NCBI GenBank assembly: GCA_041396245.1
Contig: JAWKYW010000013.1
Span: 1 to 64,000, forward strand
From: Desulfobacillus sp041396245
GTDB taxonomy: Bacteria > Pseudomonadota > Gammaproteobacteria > Burkholderiales > Rhodocyclaceae
Reading direction: 5' to 3'
DNA length: 64,000 nt
Shown: positions 1-7,586 of the stretch, in pieces
How the letters are laid out: every line of letters begins with the position of its first letter
Position numbering within the stretch: position 1 is the stretch's first letter
Position numbers and translations under genes: made by a program
Notes under the pieces: model-generated
What the model saw: only the letters and a program-made list of their open reading frames with translations
The model's database searches: none
What the model was told of the DNA's origin: nothing

Positions 1-1
1 G

Positions 2-451
2 GTTTTCTTGCTGCAACCCTATCACCGCAACCTGACGAAGCGGCTGGTGAAGACGCCGAAGCTCTATTTCCTGGATACCGGCCTTGCGGCCTACCTTACC
101 AAATGGCCCGACGCGGCTTCAATGGAGGCCGGCAGCATGTCGGGCGCTCTGATCGAGACATGGCTGGTCGCCGAAATCCTGAAAGGCTACTGGCATAACG
201 GGCTCGAAGCGCCCATCTACTTTTACAGGGATACGGATCAGCGCGAGGTGGACCTCGTCATCGAGACGGGGGACACGCTGCATCCGGTCGAGTTCAAGAA
301 AACCGCCTCGCCCAGTGTCGGCTCAAAAAGGCAATTTTCGGTCATCGAGAAACTGGGCAAGACGATGGGGCATGGCGCCGTGCTTTGCTTTGTCGAACGC
401 GATGTACCGCTTTCCCCGGATGTTACGGCAGTGCCGGTGGGGTATGTTTAA
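2..451 (+). CDS. ATPase of the AAA_14/DUF4143 family, C-terminal part (5' end outside window)
   Basis: The reading frame is open from the window edge, so only the last ~150 residues are present and the true start is not visible. The visible part has the features of DUF4143, the C-terminal domain of a family of AAA ATPases: LYFLDTGLAAYL near the start, a SGALIETWLVAEILK helix, and the nuclease-fold-like segment FYRDTDQREVDLVIE followed by HPVEFKKTASPS (D/E-x-K type core). The family is widespread and its cellular role is poorly defined; members are often found in accessory regions. The stop TAA lies 3 bases before the ATG of apaH, which suggests co-transcription or simple juxtaposition. The family assignment is fairly sure; the function is not. 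Confidence 0.72.
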   Translation, partial: VFLLQPYHRNLTKRLVKTPKLYFLDTGLAAYLTKWPDAASMEAGSMSGALIETWLVAEILKGYWHNGLEAPIYFYRDTDQREVDLVIETGDTLHPVEFKKTASPSVGSKRQFSVIEKLGKTMGHGAVLCFVERDVPLSPDVTAVPVGYV

Positions 452-454
452 GAC

Positions 455-1270
455 ATGACCACCTACGCCATCGGCGACATCCAGGGCTGCTTCGATTCCT
501 TCCGGCGCCTGCTCGATCTGGTCCGCTTCGATCCGGCGCGCGACCGGCTCTGGCTGGTCGGCGACCTGGTCAACCGCGGGCCGCATTCGCTGGAGACGCT
601 GCGCTTCGTCAAGGGCCTGGGCGAGGCGGCGATCACGGTGCTGGGCAACCACGACCTGCACCTGGTGATGCTGGCCGAGGGGCATTCCAAAAGACGTGAA
701 GACGACACGCTCGATGCCGTCCTGGCGGCGCCCGACCGGAAGGAACTGCTCGACTGGTTGCGCCATCGCCCCATGATGCACGTCGAGAACGGCCATGCCC
801 TGGTGCATGCCGGCCTGCTGCCGCAATGGACGGTGGCGCGGGCGCGCAAGCTGGCCGGCGAGGTCGAGGCGGCGCTGCGGGCGGAGAACTACCGCGAGTT
901 CCTCGCCAACATGTGGGGCAGCGATCCGCCCGCCTGGCGCAAAGAGCTGACCGGCTGGCCGCGCCTGCGCGTGATCGTGAACGCCATGACGCGGATGCGC
1001 TTCTGCTCGACGGAGGGCGTCATGGAATTCAAGGCGAAGGGCGAGGCCGCCACTGCGCCGAAAGGGTATCTGCCGTGGTTCGCCGTACCCGGCCGCAAAA
1101 GCGCCGACCACGTGCTGGTGACCGGCCACTGGTCCGCGCTGGGCCTGCGGATCGAGCCGAACCTGCTGGCGCTGGATTCGGGCTGCCTGTGGGGCCGGCA
1201 CCTGACGGCGGTGAGCCTGCCGGAGCGGAAGGTGTTTCAGGTCGACTGTTCGGGCGAGGAGATATCTTGA
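455..1270 (+). CDS. apaH: symmetrical bis(5'-nucleosyl)-tetraphosphatase ApaH
   Basis: Hydrolyses diadenosine tetraphosphate (Ap4A) to two ADP in the cytoplasm. The 271-residue product matches the family length (~270-280). The metallophosphoesterase motifs are all present: GDIQG at residues 7-11, GDLVNRG at 36-42 and GNHD at 64-67. Further conserved features are HRPMMH around residue 107, the histidine-containing HALVHAGLLPQW just after it, and the C-terminal LDSGCLWGRHLTA segment typical of ApaH. The ATG follows the upstream stop by 3 bases. The stop TGA is 11 bases before the start of the HIT gene, so the two are probably co-transcribed; both act on nucleotide-type phosphoanhydrides. Confidence 0.95.
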   Translation: MTTYAIGDIQGCFDSFRRLLDLVRFDPARDRLWLVGDLVNRGPHSLETLRFVKGLGEAAITVLGNHDLHLVMLAEGHSKRREDDTLDAVLAAPDRKELLDWLRHRPMMHVENGHALVHAGLLPQWTVARARKLAGEVEAALRAENYREFLANMWGSDPPAWRKELTGWPRLRVIVNAMTRMRFCSTEGVMEFKAKGEAATAPKGYLPWFAVPGRKSADHVLVTGHWSALGLRIEPNLLALDSGCLWGRHLTAVSLPERKVFQVDCSGEEIS

Positions 1271-1281
1271 CTGGGGAGAAC

Positions 1282-1692
1282 ATGGACAATTGCGTATTCT
1301 GCAAGATCGTGCGCGGCGAGATCCCGGCCACGGTGGTGCTGCAGGACGAGCAGACCCTCGTTTTCATGGACATCGGCAGCGTGAATCCGGGCCACATGCT
1401 GGTGGCGGCGAAGCCGCATGTCGAGAACCTGCAGGGCATGGACGGGGAATTGGCCGGTGCGATGTTCCGTTCCGCGGCGCGTGCGGCCAGGGCCATCGAA
1501 ACGGTGTTCAGGCCGGCGGGCATTTCGGTCTACCAGGCCAACGGTGCCGCCGCCGGGCAGACGGTGTTCCATGCCCACATCCATGTGCTGCCGCGCGGGG
1601 AGAACGACGGCCTGACGTTTACCTGGCCGGTGAAGAACCCGTCGCGCGAGGAACTGGAGCGGGTAGCCGCGCAACTGCGTGCGGCCCTGTAG
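1282..1692 (+). CDS. HIT family hydrolase (histidine triad nucleotide-binding protein)
   Basis: A 136-residue HINT-branch protein expected to hydrolyse adenosine phosphoramidates or similar nucleotide conjugates. Two N-terminal cysteines (C4, C7) in NCVFCKIV resemble the zinc-binding pair of many HIT proteins. The triad is intact as HAHIHV (H97, H99, H101) followed by LPR. The ATG at 1282 is preceded by GGGGAG at a suitable distance; a long upstream open frame was rejected because it overlaps apaH. The stop codon TAG is not in ordinary sequence: it is the second to fourth bases of a palindromic repeat (starting at 1689) that begins exactly at the last codon CTG. It lies just downstream of apaH on the same strand. 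Confidence 0.93.
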   Translation: MDNCVFCKIVRGEIPATVVLQDEQTLVFMDIGSVNPGHMLVAAKPHVENLQGMDGELAGAMFRSAARAARAIETVFRPAGISVYQANGAAAGQTVFHAHIHVLPRGENDGLTFTWPVKNPSREELERVAAQLRAAL

Positions 1693-1769
1693 GTCGGGCA
1701 TCAGCCCGACGACCGAAGGAAATCCCTGTGGGGCATCGACCACCAAAGTCGGCCTGAAGGCCGACCTAC
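1689..1769. repeat. palindromic repeat pair (GTAGG family), copy 1
   Basis: Two inverted arms of 22 bases: GTAGGTCGGGCATCAGCCCG... at 1689-1710 and its partner ending in CCGACCTAC at 1748-1769, 81 bp in total, so slightly longer than the usual 68. Each arm is itself a hairpin (GTCGGG / CCCGAC type). The left edge supplies the TAG stop codon of the HIT gene. Confidence 0.85.
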
Positions 1770-1781
1770 GATGTGGGTCTT

Positions 1782-1849
1782 GTAGGTCGGGCTTCAGCCC
1801 GACTTGTGCGGTGAATCAGTCGCCGAAGCCGGCCCGAAGGCCGACCTAC
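1782..1849. repeat. palindromic repeat pair (GTAGG family), copy 2, 68 bp
   Basis: Left arm 1782-1803 and right arm 1828-1849, each a hairpin, joined by a spacer that reads TTGTGCGGTGAATCAGTCGC. Nearly the same spacer occurs in copies 3 and 6, so the whole 68-bp pair, not just the arm, is the repeated unit. Confidence 0.88.
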
Positions 1850-1871
1850 GGATGAGGTGGATGGTGGCCCT

Positions 1872-1939
1872 GTAGGTCGGGCTTCAGCCCGACTTGTGCG
1901 GTTAATCAGTCGCGGAAGCCGGCCTGAAGGCCGACCTAC
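1872..1939. repeat. palindromic repeat pair (GTAGG family), copy 3, 68 bp
   Basis: Arms at 1872-1893 and 1918-1939 with the conserved spacer TTGTGCGGTTAATCAGTCGC. It ends 16 bp from the stop codon of the minus-strand glycine-zipper lipoprotein. With copies 1 and 2 it fills nearly all of the 263-bp gap between two convergent genes. Confidence 0.88.
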
Positions 1940-1955
1940 GGGGCTTTCTTCCGGA

Positions 1956-2408
1956 TCAATGCGTGACGCGGGTGGCGCCGCTGCCCTTGAGCACGCGCAC
2001 GCGCTCGCCGGGATGGAATGCCTCGTCGGCTTCCTGGGTGACGGCGATGAGCCGGCCGTTGTCGAGCTTCACCGTGATTTCCAGCCCGTCCTTACTGGTG
2101 ACCTGTTCCTCGATGGCCGAGCCGGCCACGCCGCCGACCACCGCGCCGACGATGGCGCCGGCGGTCGAGCCGCGGCCGCGTCCGATGTTGCTGCCGGCGA
2201 TGGCGCCGACACCGGCGCCGGCTACGCTGCCGACCGGCGACTTGGTGCCCTCGATGATGACCCGGCGCACGCTTTCCACCACGCCGAGGCGCACGCTCAT
2301 TTCCTGTCGCGCCTGCCGGCGTTCGTAGGCGCTGCCGGACTGGCTGGCGGCGCAGCCGGCGAGAAGGGTAGCGGCAATCAGTGCGGTTGCCAGCATGGAA
2401 TGATTCAT
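1956..2408 (-). CDS. glycine-zipper outer-membrane lipoprotein (SlyB/Pcp-like)
   Basis: A 150-residue predicted lipoprotein. The N-terminus has a short hydrophobic segment ending in the lipobox LAGC with C19 as the lipidation site. The centre is a glycine-zipper block (GSVAGAGVGAIAGSNIGRGR, then GAIVGAVVGGVAGSAIEEQV) with alternating Gly and small residues, typical of the SlyB/Pcp/Rickettsia 17-kDa antigen group. The C-terminus resembles the small beta domain of these proteins (EITVKLDNGRLIAVTQEAD). The ATG at 2408 was chosen because AGGAAAAC lies 4-11 bases upstream and the lipobox then falls at the usual distance; an upstream in-frame start would read through a repeat. Likely role: outer-membrane integrity. 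Confidence 0.85.
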   Translation of the reverse strand: MNHSMLATALIAATLLAGCAASQSGSAYERRQARQEMSVRLGVVESVRRVIIEGTKSPVGSVAGAGVGAIAGSNIGRGRGSTAGAIVGAVVGGVAGSAIEEQVTSKDGLEITVKLDNGRLIAVTQEADEAFHPGERVRVLKGSGATRVTH

Positions 2409-2421
2409 TTCGTTTTCCTCC

Positions 2422-2485
2422 GTAGGTCGGCCTTCGGGCCGACCGACCATGATAGCCGCCCAAGTCGGCCTGAAGGCCGACCTAC
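2422..2485. repeat. palindromic repeat pair (GTAGG family), copy 4, 64 bp
   Basis: Arms at 2422-2443 (GTAGGTCGGCCTTCGGGCCG...) and 2464-2485. It lies between the lipoprotein leader and the PfkB kinase. Its right edge, read on the minus strand as GGTAGG, gives the TAG stop codon of the kinase directly after the codon TGG. Confidence 0.85.
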
Positions 2486-3417
2486 CAAAGCGACTGTCCG
2501 AAGGCGGCTTCGTAGCGTTCGGCGATCTGCTCGCGCGTCGGCTTGTGGTTCTGGCCGCCGCGGTGGGCGATCTTGATCGAGCCCATCAGCGAAGCGAGAC
2601 GTCCCGCCTGCTCCCACGCCATGCCGCAGGCGATGCCGTAGAGCAGGCCGGCACGGAAGGCGTCGCCGCAGCCGGTCGGGTCCATCAGGTCGTCCGGCCG
2701 GACGCTGGGAATCTCGATGCGCCGCCCCCCGGCATGGATGTGGGCGCCGTCGGCGCCCAGGGTGACGATCAGCGCCTCGACCATGCCGGCCAGTTCCTCG
2801 ATGGGCTGCCCCGTCTTGTCGGCCAGCAACCTGGCCTCGTAGTCGTTGACGCAGCAGAAGTCGGCAAGTTGCAGGAAATTGAGCAATTCCCCGCCGCTGA
2901 ACAGCGGCAGGCCCTGGCCGGGATCGAAAATGAAGGGCACGCCGGCGGCGCGGAATTCCCGCGCGTGCTGCAGCATGCCCTCGCGGCCGTCCGGGGCGAC
3001 GATGCCGACAGTCAGTCCCTGCGCATCGGCGACATGGTTGAGATGCGAGAAATTCATCGCGCCCGGGTGGAAGGCGGTGATCTGGTTATCGTCCAGATCG
3101 GTGGTGATGAAGGCCTGGGCGGTGAAGGTCGAGGGTACTTCCTGGACGTGGCTGCGGTCCAGTTGCAGCCGTTCCAGCCGCTGCAGATAGGGCCCGCTGT
3201 CCTCGCCGACGGTGGCCATGATGAGGGGCTCGCCGCCGAGCAGCTTCAGGTTGTAGGCGATGTTGCCCGCGCAGCCGCCGTATTCGCGCCGCATGTCCGG
3301 CACGTGAAAGGCGACGTTGAGGATGTGCAGCTGGTCGGGCAGGATGTGGTTCTTGAAGCGGTCGTGGAACACCATGATGGTGTCGTAGGCCATCGAGCCG
3401 CAGATCAGGGTACGCAT
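2482..3417 (-). CDS. PfkB-family carbohydrate/nucleoside kinase (adenosine kinase-like)
   Basis: A 311-residue ribokinase-fold kinase. The conserved elements are an N-terminal substrate-binding segment with GGCAGNIAYNLKLLG near residue 48 (the GG switch) and the C-terminal anion-hole/catalytic motif DPTGCGDAF at residues 246-254, where D252 is the expected catalytic base. In betaproteobacteria this orthologue lies next to tpx and is annotated as a carbohydrate or adenosine kinase; the true substrate cannot be read from the sequence. The ATG at 3417 is favoured because MRTLICGSMAYD begins the Rossmann-like first strand. The last codon is followed directly by a TAG that belongs to repeat copy 4. 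Confidence 0.85.
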   Translation of the reverse strand: MRTLICGSMAYDTIMVFHDRFKNHILPDQLHILNVAFHVPDMRREYGGCAGNIAYNLKLLGGEPLIMATVGEDSGPYLQRLERLQLDRSHVQEVPSTFTAQAFITTDLDDNQITAFHPGAMNFSHLNHVADAQGLTVGIVAPDGREGMLQHAREFRAAGVPFIFDPGQGLPLFSGGELLNFLQLADFCCVNDYEARLLADKTGQPIEELAGMVEALIVTLGADGAHIHAGGRRIEIPSVRPDDLMDPTGCGDAFRAGLLYGIACGMAWEQAGRLASLMGSIKIAHRGGQNHKPTREQIAERYEAAFGQSLW

Positions 3418-3479
3418 CGCATGCCTCCGCAAAAACGAGGCGCGATTATAGCAGCCGGCCATCGGCGGCCTGCGCTGTT

Positions 3480-3501
3480 GCCGGCCTGAAGGCCGACCTA
3501 C
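3480..3501. repeat. single arm of the GTAGG palindromic repeat
   Basis: One complete right arm (GCCGGCCTGAAGGCCGACC...). The expected left arm would fall around 3430-3460, where only a weakly related CGGCCATCGGCGGCC is present, so this looks like a decayed pair. Confidence 0.7.
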
Positions 3502-3515
3502 GAACGGGGCCCTTT

Positions 3516-3583
3516 GTAGGTCGGGCTTCAGCCCGACTTGTGCGGTTAATCAGTCGCCGAAGTCGGCCTGAAGGCCGACCTAC
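3516..3583. repeat. palindromic repeat pair (GTAGG family), copy 6, 68 bp
   Basis: Arms at 3516-3537 and 3562-3583 with the same spacer as copy 3 (TTGTGCGGTTAATCAGTCGC). It lies between tpx and the PfkB kinase, head to tail with copies 5 and 7. Confidence 0.9.
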
Positions 3584-3590
3584 GAAAGGA

Positions 3591-3659
3591 TTCGGTCGGG
3601 CTTCAGCCCGACCTGGGCGGTCGATCCATCGCTGTTTGCCGGCCTGAAGGCCGACCTAC
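3591..3659. repeat. palindromic repeat pair (GTAGG family), copy 7, ~69 bp
   Basis: The left arm has lost the outer GTA (TTCGGTCGGGCTTCAGCCCG). The right arm at 3638-3659 is complete and gives the TAG stop codon of tpx on the minus strand after the codon AAG. The spacer differs from copies 2, 3 and 6. Confidence 0.82.
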
Positions 3660-4156
3660 TTCAGTGCGGCGAGCGCGGCGTCGTAGTTCGGCTCCTGCTT
3701 GATCTCGGGGACGAGCTCGGTGTAGGTCACCTTGTCGTTCTCGTCGATGATGACGACGGCGCGCGCCGTGACGCCGGCGAGCGGGCCGTCCTCGATGCCG
3801 ATGCCGTAGTCCTTCATGAACGCGCGCCCGCGCATGGTCGACAGGGGTACGACGTTCTTCAGGCCTTCGGTTTCGCAGAAACGGTTCATGGCGAAGGGCA
3901 GGTCGGCCGAGACGACCAGCACGACCGTGTTGGGCAGGCTGCCGGCCTGCTCGTTGAACTTGCGCGTCGAGGCGGCGCACACGGGGGTGTCCAGGCTCGG
4001 CACGATGTTGAGCACTTTGCGCTTGCCGGCGAAGTCCTTCAAAGTCAGGTCGCGCAGGTCGGCGGCGACGAGCGAGAAGGCCGGTGCGGCGCTGCCGGGC
4101 CTGGGCAGGTCGCCGCTGAGATGGATGGGGTTGCCGCCAAGGGTGACTGTGGTCAT
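3656..4156 (-). CDS. tpx: thiol peroxidase Tpx
   Basis: An atypical 2-Cys peroxiredoxin that reduces hydrogen and alkyl peroxides, using thioredoxin as reductant. The 166-residue length equals the family norm. The peroxidatic cysteine is C60 in SLDTPVCAAST and the resolving cysteine is C94 in NRFCETEGL, the pair that forms the intramolecular disulfide in Tpx. The N-terminal MTTVTLGGNPIHLSGDLP is the typical opening. The gene stands alone between repeats, with the zinc-ribbon gene upstream on the same strand. Its TAG stop lies inside repeat copy 7. A copy of the dispersed AAAGTCAG motif lies within the gene at 4041-4063. Confidence 0.96.
   Translation of the reverse strand: MTTVTLGGNPIHLSGDLPRPGSAAPAFSLVAADLRDLTLKDFAGKRKVLNIVPSLDTPVCAASTRKFNEQAGSLPNTVVLVVSADLPFAMNRFCETEGLKNVVPLSTMRGRAFMKDYGIGIEDGPLAGVTARAVVIIDENDKVTYTELVPEIKQEPNYDAALAALK
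4041..4063 (+). repeat. dispersed AAAGTCAG motif, copy in tpx
   Basis: AAAGTCAG followed by GTCGCGCAGGTCGGC, antisense to tpx. Confidence 0.55.
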
Positions 4157-4219
4157 GGTGAGCTCCGTTCGGGTCGGGTGGATATTTCAGGCATAAAATA
4201 TCATGAACGGCAGGGCCGC

Positions 4220-5053
4220 TCAAGGGTAAAACAGGTACAGGCGATAGCCGCTGGCGCCGACCTCGCCGGGATCCAGCCAGAGATTGACCGCCAGGTCGCC
4301 GTTGGCGGGGAAGCCCGCGCGCGCATCGGCGTCCCCGGCCAGGTAGTCGGCGGGCGGGAGCACCTTGCGCAGGACGGGCTGGTCGCGCACGTCGGTGAGC
4401 GTGATTTCCAGATGCGGATAGGCCTGGACGAAGGTCGCCCGGTTCTTCAGGGTGGCGGCCAGCACCAGCAGCCGCTTCTGTTGCGGGTCGGGATGCAGGT
4501 CGGAAGCTTCGATGCTGACGAGATCCGCCTTGCGCGGCAGGGGAACCTCGCAATCGAGCCGGCGACACAAGTCTTCCAGCAGCGGGCGCAGTTCCGGTTC
4601 GGCCGCGGCCAGCTCGGCGCGGAAAACGTAGGCTCCCTGGAGCGCGAACACGCCCAGCATGACCAGGACGGTCAGGCTCCAGGCCAGCAGGCGCCCGCGC
4701 GAGACGGGCGTTGCGGCCTTGCCGCCGCGGCCGTCCGACGGCAACTCGAAGACGGGGGCGGCGGCGGCGGCCGGGGCCGGGGTCGACTGAGGGGCGGATT
4801 CAGGCGCTGCAGGCGGATGGATTTCAGCCGGCGGCTCGGCTTGCGGTTCTTCGGCAGGCGCCGGCCGGGCCGTTTCCGCGGGAGGCGATGGGGTTTCGAC
4901 GGTCTCGGCTGACGGCGCCGCGTCCTCCAGCGTTTCCAGCGCATTGAATACGGCATTGCAGTGACCGCAACGCACCTTGCCGGCGCGAGCCTTGATCTGT
5001 TCCGGCGTGACGCGGAAGGCCGTGCCGCAGGCCGGGCAGCGGGTCAGCATCAT
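4220..5053 (-). CDS. zinc-ribbon (MJ0042-type) DUF3426 membrane protein
   Basis: A 277-residue protein with three parts. The N-terminal zinc ribbon has two CxxC pairs (C6/C9 in RCPACGTAF and C29/C32 in VRCGHCNAVF), the MJ0042 family finger. A proline/alanine/glutamate-rich linker spans roughly residues 45-115. A single membrane helix at about 122-144 (LLAWSLTVLVMLGVFALQG) precedes a DUF3426 domain. Orthologues sit next to prmA throughout the betaproteobacteria; the function is unknown. The start ATGATG overlaps the prmA stop (ATGA), indicating translational coupling. The ribosome-binding purines come from a pyrimidine-rich repeat at the end of prmA. Confidence 0.85.
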   Translation of the reverse strand: MMLTRCPACGTAFRVTPEQIKARAGKVRCGHCNAVFNALETLEDAAPSAETVETPSPPAETARPAPAEEPQAEPPAEIHPPAAPESAPQSTPAPAAAAAPVFELPSDGRGGKAATPVSRGRLLAWSLTVLVMLGVFALQGAYVFRAELAAAEPELRPLLEDLCRRLDCEVPLPRKADLVSIEASDLHPDPQQKRLLVLAATLKNRATFVQAYPHLEITLTDVRDQPVLRKVLPPADYLAGDADARAGFPANGDLAVNLWLDPGEVGASGYRLYLFYP

Positions 5054-6024
5054 GACGGCCTGCCCCCCCTCCCCCTTCCCCCGGAAGGAGGTGACGGCGG
5101 CGCACCTTCGCCGGGCTCGGGGCGGTCCTTCGTCGGGGCGCGCACGCCCTCCAGCAGCACCCAGCCTTCCCGTTCGGCCCGGACCGTCAGGTCGAATGCG
5201 GGTTGGTAGGCACGCCGCACCTGCCCGGCCTGCCCGGCCAGGATGCCCGAGAGCGCAATCAGTCCGCCCGGCCGGGTGCGCTCGGCGAGCAGGGGCGCCA
5301 GCACGCAAAGCGGGTTGGTGAGGATGTTGGCGACCACGATGTCGAAGGTCATGTCGAGCGAATGCCTGGAATGCGTCAGTTGCACCGTTGCGCGATTGCG
5401 ATCCGCGTTGGCGGCTGCCGCGACTAGGGCGTCGTCGTCGATGTCGACACCGACCACGTGCGCCGCCCCGAGCCGTGCCGCGGCAATGGCCAATATACCC
5501 GAACCGCAACCGTAATCGAGCACGCCGGCGCCGGCGTGCACGTGGTCGCACAGCCATTCCAGGCACAGGCGGGTGGTCGGGTGGCTGCCGGTGCCGAAGG
5601 CCAGGCCCGGATCGAGTTCCAGGTTGAGCGCCCGGGGGTCGGGCGCGTCATGCCAGGAAGGCACGATCCACAGGCGTTCGTTGATGCGGATCGGCTCGAA
5701 CTGGGACTGGGTCAGCCGCACCCAGTCCTGCTCCGCGACCTCGGTGATGACGCAGGGCGGCGCAGCGGCGAGTCCCGCCGCGTTCGCGGCAGCGGCGACG
5801 ATCAGGGAAATGTCGGCGTTCCGGCCGAACAGGGCCACGACGCGGCTGTGCGCCCACAGGCTCGAGGGCGCACCGCCGGGTTCGCCGAACTGCGGCGTTT
5901 CACGCTCGGTGCCGGCGTCGGCGTCCTCGACGCCGACCGAGTGCGCGCCCAGCGCCAGCAGGGCATCGGAGAGCGCTTCGGCGTGGTCGGCCTCGGCGGT
6001 GATCGTGACGGAGAGCCAGCTCAT
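5050..6024 (-). CDS. prmA: ribosomal protein L11 methyltransferase PrmA
   Basis: Trimethylates ribosomal protein L11 using S-adenosylmethionine. The N-terminal L11-recognition domain (MSWLSVTITAEADHAEALSD) is followed by the methyltransferase domain with LDPGLAFGTGSHPTT at ~137-151, motif I VLDYGCGSGIL at 168-178 and NILTNPL at 233-239 (the N-(I/P)-x-x-N/P region). Family members usually stop near residue 297 (WVLLEGVRA). Here 27 further residues rich in Pro, Gly and Arg are encoded by a repeat that runs through the normal end of the gene, so the tail is probably not functional. The ATG at 6024 was chosen by homology; a longer frame upstream reads another repeat. Confidence 0.93.
   Translation of the reverse strand: MSWLSVTITAEADHAEALSDALLALGAHSVGVEDADAGTERETPQFGEPGGAPSSLWAHSRVVALFGRNADISLIVAAAANAAGLAAAPPCVITEVAEQDWVRLTQSQFEPIRINERLWIVPSWHDAPDPRALNLELDPGLAFGTGSHPTTRLCLEWLCDHVHAGAGVLDYGCGSGILAIAAARLGAAHVVGVDIDDDALVAAAANADRNRATVQLTHSRHSLDMTFDIVVANILTNPLCVLAPLLAERTRPGGLIALSGILAGQAGQVRRAYQPAFDLTVRAEREGWVLLEGVRAPTKDRPEPGEGAPPSPPSGGRGRGGRPS
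5060..5105. repeat. pyrimidine-rich intergenic repeat (CCCTTCCC..GGAAGG..GGTGACG), copy A
   Basis: CCTCCCCCTTCCCCCGGAAG followed by GAGGTGACGGCGG. The related copies are at ~6036-6075 and ~18527-18562. This copy encodes the C-terminal tail of PrmA and gives the purine-rich ribosome-binding site of the zinc-ribbon gene. Confidence 0.6.
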
Positions 6025-6035
6025 TGGACTACCTT

Positions 6036-6075
6036 CCTCCCATCCCCCTTCCCGAGGAAGGGGGTGACGACGGTT
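6036..6075. repeat. pyrimidine-rich intergenic repeat, copy B
   Basis: CCTCCCATCCCCCTTCCCGA followed by GGAAGGGGGTGACGACGG. On the minus strand its inner edge reads GGGAGGAAGG and serves as the Shine-Dalgarno sequence of prmA. Confidence 0.6.
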
Positions 6076-6144
6076 CGCCGCTGCGCGGCTCCACATGGTT
6101 GGCTGGCGCCCCCTTCGGGCGGCCGTGCGGGGCACGCTACTCAT

Positions 6145-6212
6145 GCAGGTTGGGCTTCAGCCCGACAAGGGCGGTTGTTGGGCGTCTATCGTCGGCCTGA
6201 AGGCCGACCTAC
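6145..6212. repeat. palindromic repeat pair (GTAGG family), copy 8, 68 bp
   Basis: The left arm is slightly decayed (GCAGGTTGGGCTTCAGCCCG); the right arm at 6191-6212 is complete. The right edge gives the TAG stop codon of accC after the codon AAG. The copy separates accC from prmA, which normally follow each other closely. Confidence 0.85.
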
Positions 6213-7573
6213 TTCCCCTTGACGGCCTCGTCCTTCGCGGCCAGCTTCTGCTCGAGGTAGTGGATGCTGGTGCCGCCCTTGATGAAGCGGTGGTCGTGCA
6301 TCAATTCCAGGTGCAGCGGTATGTTGGTCCGGATGCCCTCGATCACCATTTCGGAAAGGGCGATGCGCATGCGGCGGATGGCCTGGTCGCGGGTGTCGCC
6401 ATAGGCGATCACCTTGCCGATCATCGAATCGTAGTGCGGCGGCACGTTGTAGCCGGAATAGACATGCGAGTCGACGCGGATGCCGGGGCCGCCCGGCGGA
6501 TGGTAGGAGACGATGCGACCGGGCGAAGGCGTGAACTTGTAGGGGTCCTCGGCGTTGATGCGGCATTCGATGGCGTGCCCCTTCAGTTCGATGTCGCGCT
6601 GGCGCAGGGCCAGCTTCTCGCCGGCGGCGACGCGGATCTGCTGCTGCACCAGGTCGACGCCGGTGATGAACTCGGTCACGGGATGCTCGACCTGCAGGCG
6701 GGTGTTCATCTCGATGAAATGGAACTCGCCGTCCTCGAAGAGGAACTCGAAGGTGCCGGCGCCGCGGTAGCCGATCTTGCGGCAGGCTTCGGCGCAGCGG
6801 TCGCCGATGCGGGCGATGAGGCGGCGGGGAATCTCCGGCGCCGGCGCTTCCTCGATGATTTTCTGGTGGCGGCGCTGCATGGAACAGTCGCGCTCGCCCA
6901 GCCAGACGGCATTCTTGTAGGCATCCGCCAGCACCTGGAACTCGATGTGGCGCGGGTTCTCCAGGAACTTCTCCATGTACACCATCGGGTTGCCGAAGGC
7001 CGCCTGGGCTTCCGAGCGCGTCATGGCGACGGCGTTGAGCAGGGCCGCCTCGGTGTGGACCACGCGCATGCCGCGCCCGCCGCCGCCGCCGGCGGCCTTG
7101 ATGATCACCGGGTAGCCGATGGCGCGGGCGATCTTGACGATCTCCCTGGGATCTTCCGGCAGGGCGCCCTCGGAGCCGGGCACGCAGGGCACGCCGGCGG
7201 CCTTCATGGCGTCCTTGGCGGAAACCTTGTCGCCCATCAGGCGGATGGTTTCCGGCCGCGGCCCGATGAAGACGAAGCCGGACTTCTCCACCCGCTCGGC
7301 GAAGTCGGCGTTCTCGGAGAGGAAACCGTAGCCGGGGTGGATCGCCTCGGCGTCCGTCACCTCGGCGGCGGAGATGATGGCCGGGATGTTGAGGTAGCTC
7401 TGCGAAGAGGGCGCCGGGCCGATGCACACGGATTCGTCGGCCAGCTTGACGTACTTGGCCTCGGTGTCGGCCTCGGAATGCACGACCACCGTCTTGATGC
7501 CCATTTCGCGGCAGGCGCGCTGGATGCGGAGGGCAATCTCCCCCCGGTTGGCAATGAGTATTTTCTCGAACAT
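6209..7573 (-). CDS. accC: biotin carboxylase subunit of acetyl-CoA carboxylase (AccC)
   Basis: ATP-dependent carboxylation of the biotin carried by AccB, the first half-reaction of malonyl-CoA synthesis. At 454 residues it is close to the usual 447-455. The N-terminal domain begins MFEKILIANRGEIALRI. The ATP-grasp domain has K159 in IIKAAGGGGGRGM (glycine loop ~162-169), and the active-site stretch FIEMNTRLQVEHPVTE holds the conserved Glu, Asn and Arg. The C-terminal domain is complete. It lies downstream of accB on the same strand, separated by 85 bp that is almost wholly repeat copy 9, so a classical accBC operon has been invaded. The TAG stop belongs to repeat copy 8. Confidence 0.97.
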   Translation of the reverse strand: MFEKILIANRGEIALRIQRACREMGIKTVVVHSEADTEAKYVKLADESVCIGPAPSSQSYLNIPAIISAAEVTDAEAIHPGYGFLSENADFAERVEKSGFVFIGPRPETIRLMGDKVSAKDAMKAAGVPCVPGSEGALPEDPREIVKIARAIGYPVIIKAAGGGGGRGMRVVHTEAALLNAVAMTRSEAQAAFGNPMVYMEKFLENPRHIEFQVLADAYKNAVWLGERDCSMQRRHQKIIEEAPAPEIPRRLIARIGDRCAEACRKIGYRGAGTFEFLFEDGEFHFIEMNTRLQVEHPVTEFITGVDLVQQQIRVAAGEKLALRQRDIELKGHAIECRINAEDPYKFTPSPGRIVSYHPPGGPGIRVDSHVYSGYNVPPHYDSMIGKVIAYGDTRDQAIRRMRIALSEMVIEGIRTNIPLHLELMHDHRFIKGGTSIHYLEQKLAAKDEAVKGK

Positions 7574-7586
7574 GGCTTTAGGGTAA

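Noticed and set aside
1689..3659. CRISPR array or attC cassette sites among the repeated palindromes
   Set aside because: Unit spacing is irregular, spacers between units are not of uniform length, and the intra-unit spacer is itself conserved. There are no cas genes, and the arms lack the GTTRRRY/RYYYAAC boxes of attC sites.
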